A stretch of 64,000 nucleotides of DNA from Conus ventricosus (Eukaryota; Mollusca; Gastropoda; Neogastropoda; Conidae): positions 56,926,052 through 56,990,051 of the forward strand of contig CM031615.1 in NCBI GenBank assembly GCA_018398815.1. Reading direction: 5' to 3'. A model generated the notes under the pieces. The model saw only the letters and a program-made list of their open reading frames with translations. It did no database searches and had not been told where the DNA came from. Positions 60,290 to 64,000 of this stretch are shown one piece after another; the stretch's first letter is position 1; the number at the start of each line of letters is the position of its first letter. Both the position numbers and the translations under genes were made by a program.

Positions 60290-60350
60290 AAATGAATCAC
60301 AAGACAAAACACAACGCAGTTTGACCTCTTAAGTCTTCATCAGGCAAGAT
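60290..60350 (-). repeat. Hammerhead-like repeat (copy 3)
   Basis: Minus strand: CTGATGA (60,344-60,338), a GACTT...AGGTC hairpin, then CAAACTGCGTTGTGTTTTGTC. The CTGATGA box is intact; GAAA is altered to CAAA. Confidence 0.65.
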
Positions 60351-60479
60351 ATACAACATCAGGACAACGAAAATGTAAGAACGATCAATCACTTGTCAAA
60401 TCCTGAGATTACATACATAAAAAAAATTGTTCAACGCCCTTCTTGCGCCAAATCTGACAAGATAAGTGATTGCTCGTTC

Positions 60480-60560
60480 TTCATTTCCTGAAGAAGACCT
60501 AAGAGGACAAAACGTGTTGTGTTTTGTCTTGTGATTCGTTAATGTTTGGTGGATTTATTA
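60480..60560 (+). repeat. Hammerhead-like repeat (copy 4)
   Basis: CTGAAGA (60,488-60,494), GACCTAAGAGGAC, AAAACGTGTTGTGTTTTGTC. Head-to-head with copy 3; the interval between them is itself partly palindromic (GATCAATCACTTGTC / GACAAGATAAGTGATTGCTC). Confidence 0.65.
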
Positions 60561-60781
60561 CATAAACTTTTTTAAAAATGTGATGGTGTTTTTCTTGCAG
60601 TAACATCACATTTCCAGCACAAAGCTGACATTTTGAAAAGATCTTCCAATACATACAGATTTTGAATCTCTTGGGGCCCCCAGCATATACTGTAGACATG
60701 TGCGCTGGTGTGTGTTCATCAGTGGGGTGATGCAGGCGTGTTAATCAGAGAGTCCACAGACGCGAGTGTGCAAGCCTTGGT

Positions 60782-60816
60782 GTGTGAGTGTGTGTGTGTG
60801 AGAGAGTGAGTGAATG

Positions 60817-60853
<37 letters not shown>

Positions 60854-60865
60854 GTGTGTGTGCAT
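60782..60865. repeat. (TG)n microsatellite
   Basis: Interrupted TG and GAGT repeats. Confidence 0.93.
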
Positions 60866-61001
60866 GCATGGGGCTGTGTGAGATTATTTCTAATCAGTGT
60901 GAAACAATATGTAACTTAAAAAAAAATTGTGGCAAAAAATATACCTTCACTGGCATATTTCTTTCCCGACATTCAGTGCAACACATGTTCTAAGTCAGAA
61001 G

Positions 61002-61027
61002 TTGGGGGGGGGGGGGGGGGGGGGGGG
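61002..61027. repeat. Poly-G tract
   Basis: About 26 G; length uncertain. Confidence 0.9.
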
Positions 61028-61609
61028 ATTGCTAGTGATGATGAGGGTACGTTCACTGCCCAAGGTCATGTTCCGACTGTCCTGGTCGTACTGTAGGCCT
61101 GGTAAGTTACCACCACGGCCTCCCCTCCCTTCCCTCCATAACTACAGTATACTCCCTCTCCCTGGGCATACCATGATCAACAATGAACAGTTGGAGCATT
61201 TGTCTGTATCCTGTTGAGAGGGGTTGAAAATACAGCTTACATGGCAACGTTCTTGAGCTGTCTTGGTGTTGACCAGACACACCAGGCCAGACATCAGTAT
61301 CAGGTTTCCTCTTAGAGAGAACGTGCACTTTGACCCATACAGAGTATGTGTGCTTTGACCTTTAGCACATGCTTAACACTGCATATAAACCTCCATTTAA
61401 ATGTATTACATGTTTGAGTGATTAAAAAAAACAGTTCTCCCGTTTCATGGACTGCCTTTGATAGATCACTGCCGTTTCTGTCTATCCAGTTTCCTTCCTG
61501 TTTCATTCCTATCAAACTTTAAAAACATGTAAAAAAAAAGAAAAAAAACAACAACAACGACATAATCTGATGTAGTATTTGCTTTATGTGTTCACTGCAT
61601 TTGTCATAC

Positions 61610-61781
61610 CTGTAGTATCCTGCAGAAGCCAAATCCACTGCCAGGTCCTTGGCCTGTACACCTGTCTTTCCGTGATGAATCCACATGACCTCTGCACTGG
61701 ACCACATGGTGGTCCTTTCAAACGGAATGGGGAAGTTGTCGTTACGATCCAGGATCTGCACCATGTTGTTCCGGTCAGTGC
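61610..61781 (-). CDS. DD3-3-like protein, penultimate exon
   Basis: The acceptor TATATTTCAG and donor TACTACAG|GTATGA bound 172 bases: TDRNNMVQILDRNDNFPIPF, then ERTTMWSSAEVMWIHHGKTG and DLAVDLASAGYYR. The NNxVQIxDRNxNFPxPFE...W.HGKT...DLAxxLASxGYY phrase is family-specific as I recall it and precedes the terminal exon with matching phase. No frame problem. Earlier exons lie to the right, outside the window. Confidence 0.78.
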
Positions 61782-61814
61782 CTGAAATATAGAAGCAGTT
61801 TCCTTGAGGTACTA

Positions 61815-63232
61815 GTAGATCTGCACTGCACAGTGAAACAGAGAGGCTGTTTCCTACTGATAACGGCCGATCTGCACTGCACGTGAAACAGAGAGGCTGT
61901 TTCCTACTGATAACGCGGTCTGCACATGAACAGGCGTTCTACGATACGCCGATCTGCACAGGTGAAACAGAGAGGCCTTTCCTACTGATAACGGCCGATC
62001 TGCACTGCACAGTGAAACAGAGAGGCCGTTTCCTACTGATAACGGCCGATCTGCACTGCACAGTGAAACAGAGAGGCCGTTTCCTACTGATAACGGCCGA
62101 TCTGCACTGCACAGTGAAACAGAGAGGCCGTTTCCTACTGATAACGGCGTCGCACTGCACAGTGAAACAGAGAGGCGTTTCCTACTGATAACGGCTGATT
62201 TGTACTGCACGTGAAACAGAGAGGCCGTTTCCTACTGATAACGGCGATTTGTACTGCACGGTGAAACAGAGAGGCCGTTTCCTACTGATAACGGCGATTT
62301 GCACTGCACGGTGAAACAGAGAGGCGTTTCCTACTGATAACGGACTGATTTGTACTGCACGGTGAAACAGAGAGGCTGTTTCCTACTGATAACGGGCTGA
62401 TTTGTACTGCACGGTGAAACAGAGAGGCGTTTCCTACTGATAACGGCTGATTTGTACTGCACAGTGAAACAGAGAGGCTGTTTCCTACTGATAACGACTG
62501 ATTTGTACTGCACGGTGAAACAGAGAGGCGTTTCCTACTGATAACGGTTGATTTGTACTGCACGTGAAACAGAGAGGCCGTTTCCTACTGATAACGGCTG
62601 ATTTGCATTGCACAGTGAAACAGAGAGGCTGTTTCCTACTGAAACGGCTGATTTGCATTGCACAGTGAAACAGAGTGGCCGTTTCCTACTGATAAGGTGA
62701 TTTGTACTGGCACAGTGAAACACGTAAGCAGTTTCCTACTGATAACGGCTGATTTGTATGCACAGTGAAACACGGAAGCAGTTTCCTACTGATAACGGCT
62801 GATTTGTACTGCACAGTGAAACACGGGAAGCGTTTCCTACTGATAACGGCTGATTTGTACTGCACAGTGAAACACGGAAGCAGTTTCCTACTGATAACGG
62901 CTGATTTGTACTGCACAGTGAAACACGGAAGAAGTTTCCTACTGATAACGGCTGATTTGTACTGCACAGTGAAACACGGAAGCAGTTTCCTACTGATAAC
63001 GGCTGATTTGTACTACACAGTGAAACATGGAAGCAGTTTCCTACTGATAACGGCTCTGATTTGTACTGCACAGTGAAACACGGAAGCAGTTTCCTACTGA
63101 TAACGGCTGATTTGTACTACACAGTGAAACATGGAAGCAGTTTCCTACTGATAACGGCTGATTTGTACTACACAGTGAAACTTTGGAAGCAGTTTCCTAC
63201 TGATAACGGTTTGATTTGTACTGCAAAGTGAA
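61815..63232. repeat. 51-bp minisatellite, about 28 copies, two subfamilies
   Basis: The unit contains GTTTCCTACTGATAACGGC and CACTGCACAGTGAAACA. Left part (61,815 to about 62,700): GAAACAGAGAGGCCGTTTCC type. Right part (about 62,700-63,232): GAAACACGGAAGCAGTTTCC type. The array begins within about 30 bp of the acceptor of the DD3-3-like exon at 61,781. Many units lack one base, so reading frames through it are accidental. Confidence 0.96.
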
Positions 63233-63820
63233 GCTGCTCAATAAACGACCTTCCAATAAACTGCCTGCCCAGGGCTTCAAATACCAGCTTTCATGTAAAA
63301 TTTCTCTGGTTATAATAACACCTGATTTATTTTCCATCAAACAGTCCCCCCCTATAAAGACTGGTTTCTCTATAACATTCCTGTCATTGTCTATACCAGA
63401 CTTATGTTCCATCAAACACTCCTCATTATAAACACCTGCTTCCCTGTAAAATTCCTCATTTTATCTATAAAAACAGATTTACCTTGCACCAAATACTCCC
63501 TCTGAATAAAGACTGTACATATATTCGCTGCAAATCATCCAAAGACTGCCAAGCATCTCGGGTGAAAAGGAATAATCAAATGTATGCGTGTTTGTGTGAG
63601 TGCACACACAAATGCAAATATGTAAGTCTGTCTGTATCTGTGTGTTTAATGTGCACAACATGCGTATACGTAATGTTCAGGAGATGGAAAGGGTGGGACA
63701 TACACAGTGGAAGAGGTTGCAGGAAGAGATATGTTTACAACTAGCATGAACATTTCAAGACAGACGCTTTTCAGTTACCATCGGAGCAGTTAACACAGGA
63801 AACACAATGCCTGGTTCAAG
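63233..63820. other. Intron of the DD3-3-like gene, nothing recognised
   Basis: Unique sequence with a loose periodic CTATAA...CCATCAAACA theme (63,300-63,480). No coding signature seen. Confidence 0.5.
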
Positions 63821-64000
63821 CCCGTCTTGTGTCAAATTTGAGAAGACAAGTGACTGCTCGTTCTTCGCCTTCATTGTCCTGAATGTTGTTTACCTTGCCT
63901 GATGAAGACCTAAGAAGTTGGAACGCGTCATGTTTTGTTTTGTAACTTGTTTGTTCCTGGTTAACCAGCGGAGTCACTTAACCATTCCTTTTAAAATCTG
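63820..64000 (+). repeat. Hammerhead-like repeat (copy 5), longest copy, runs off window
   Basis: Upstream part GACAAGTGACTGCTCGTTCT, then CTGATGA (63,899-63,905), AGACCTAAGAAGTT, GGAACGCGTCATG, then the TGTTTTG...TTGTTTGTTCCTGGTTAAC tail and AGCGGAGTCACTTAA. Matches the interval between copies 3 and 4 on its left side. Confidence 0.7.

Larger units (their letters stand above)
60132..61609. other. Last intron of the DD3-3-like gene
   Basis: Holds an inverted pair of hammerhead-like repeats, a (TG)n tract (60,782-60,865) and a poly-G run (61,002-61,027). Confidence 0.7.

Noticed and set aside
61854..63076. Repetitive frames on both strands (60-118 codons)
   Set aside because: Translations of the 51-bp array; single-base length differences between units break every frame.

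Overview
The window is nuclear DNA from an invertebrate animal. The split genes (ATRIP, NDUFB11 and a DD3-3-like gene), a Penelope-like element, CR1/jockey-type LINE fragments, a Polinton/Maverick element and very abundant minisatellites and (CA)n tracts fit a mollusc or another lophotrochozoan; that placement is inference. No bacterial operon, CRISPR array or rRNA gene is visible.

Layout. 1-3,663: a two-phase minisatellite (46-bp then 36-bp units). 3,999-21,077 (minus strand): nine exons of ATRIP, the ATR-interacting checkpoint protein. Its introns hold minisatellites (79, 53 and 45 bp), simple repeats, a Penelope-like GIY-YIG end, a MITE and a hammerhead-like repeat; the 3' exons lie beyond position 1. 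21,994-24,625: a 2.6-kb hairpin-forming inverted repeat rich in TGTTCCCC/GGGGAACA. 25,072-28,145: a possible tRNA-derived SINE head and a minus-strand LINE reverse transcriptase relic. 29,353-35,329 (plus strand): NDUFB11 exons 1 and 2. Inside its intron (about 30,915-33,465) lies a corrupted second copy of 33,810-36,290, including exon 2, most simply read as a false duplication of unpolished sequence. 36,570-37,160: a second LINE relic on the plus strand.

37,160 to about 52,100: mostly noisy, homopolymer-inflated sequence carrying a Polinton/Maverick. Family B DNA polymerase islands (plus, 45,914-49,140) converge on a retroviral-type integrase (minus, 49,170-50,162). 52,000-59,500: short arrays, duplications, a CCAAT+CRE promoter-like patch, an unidentified exon candidate and a decayed MITE. 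59,918-61,781 (minus strand): the last two exons of a DD3-3-like secreted protein, with a 1.4-kb 51-bp minisatellite in the next intron upstream.

The three host genes have no evident functional link: DNA-damage checkpoint (ATRIP), respiratory complex I (NDUFB11) and a secreted protein. The most interesting biology is the repeated link between minisatellites and splice junctions (above all the ATRIP exon 2 GC donor, copied about 16 times), the large TGTTCCCC inverted repeat, and dispersed repeats that resemble hammerhead ribozyme cores. The main caution is assembly quality: exons carry single-base frameshifts and two long blocks look unpolished.
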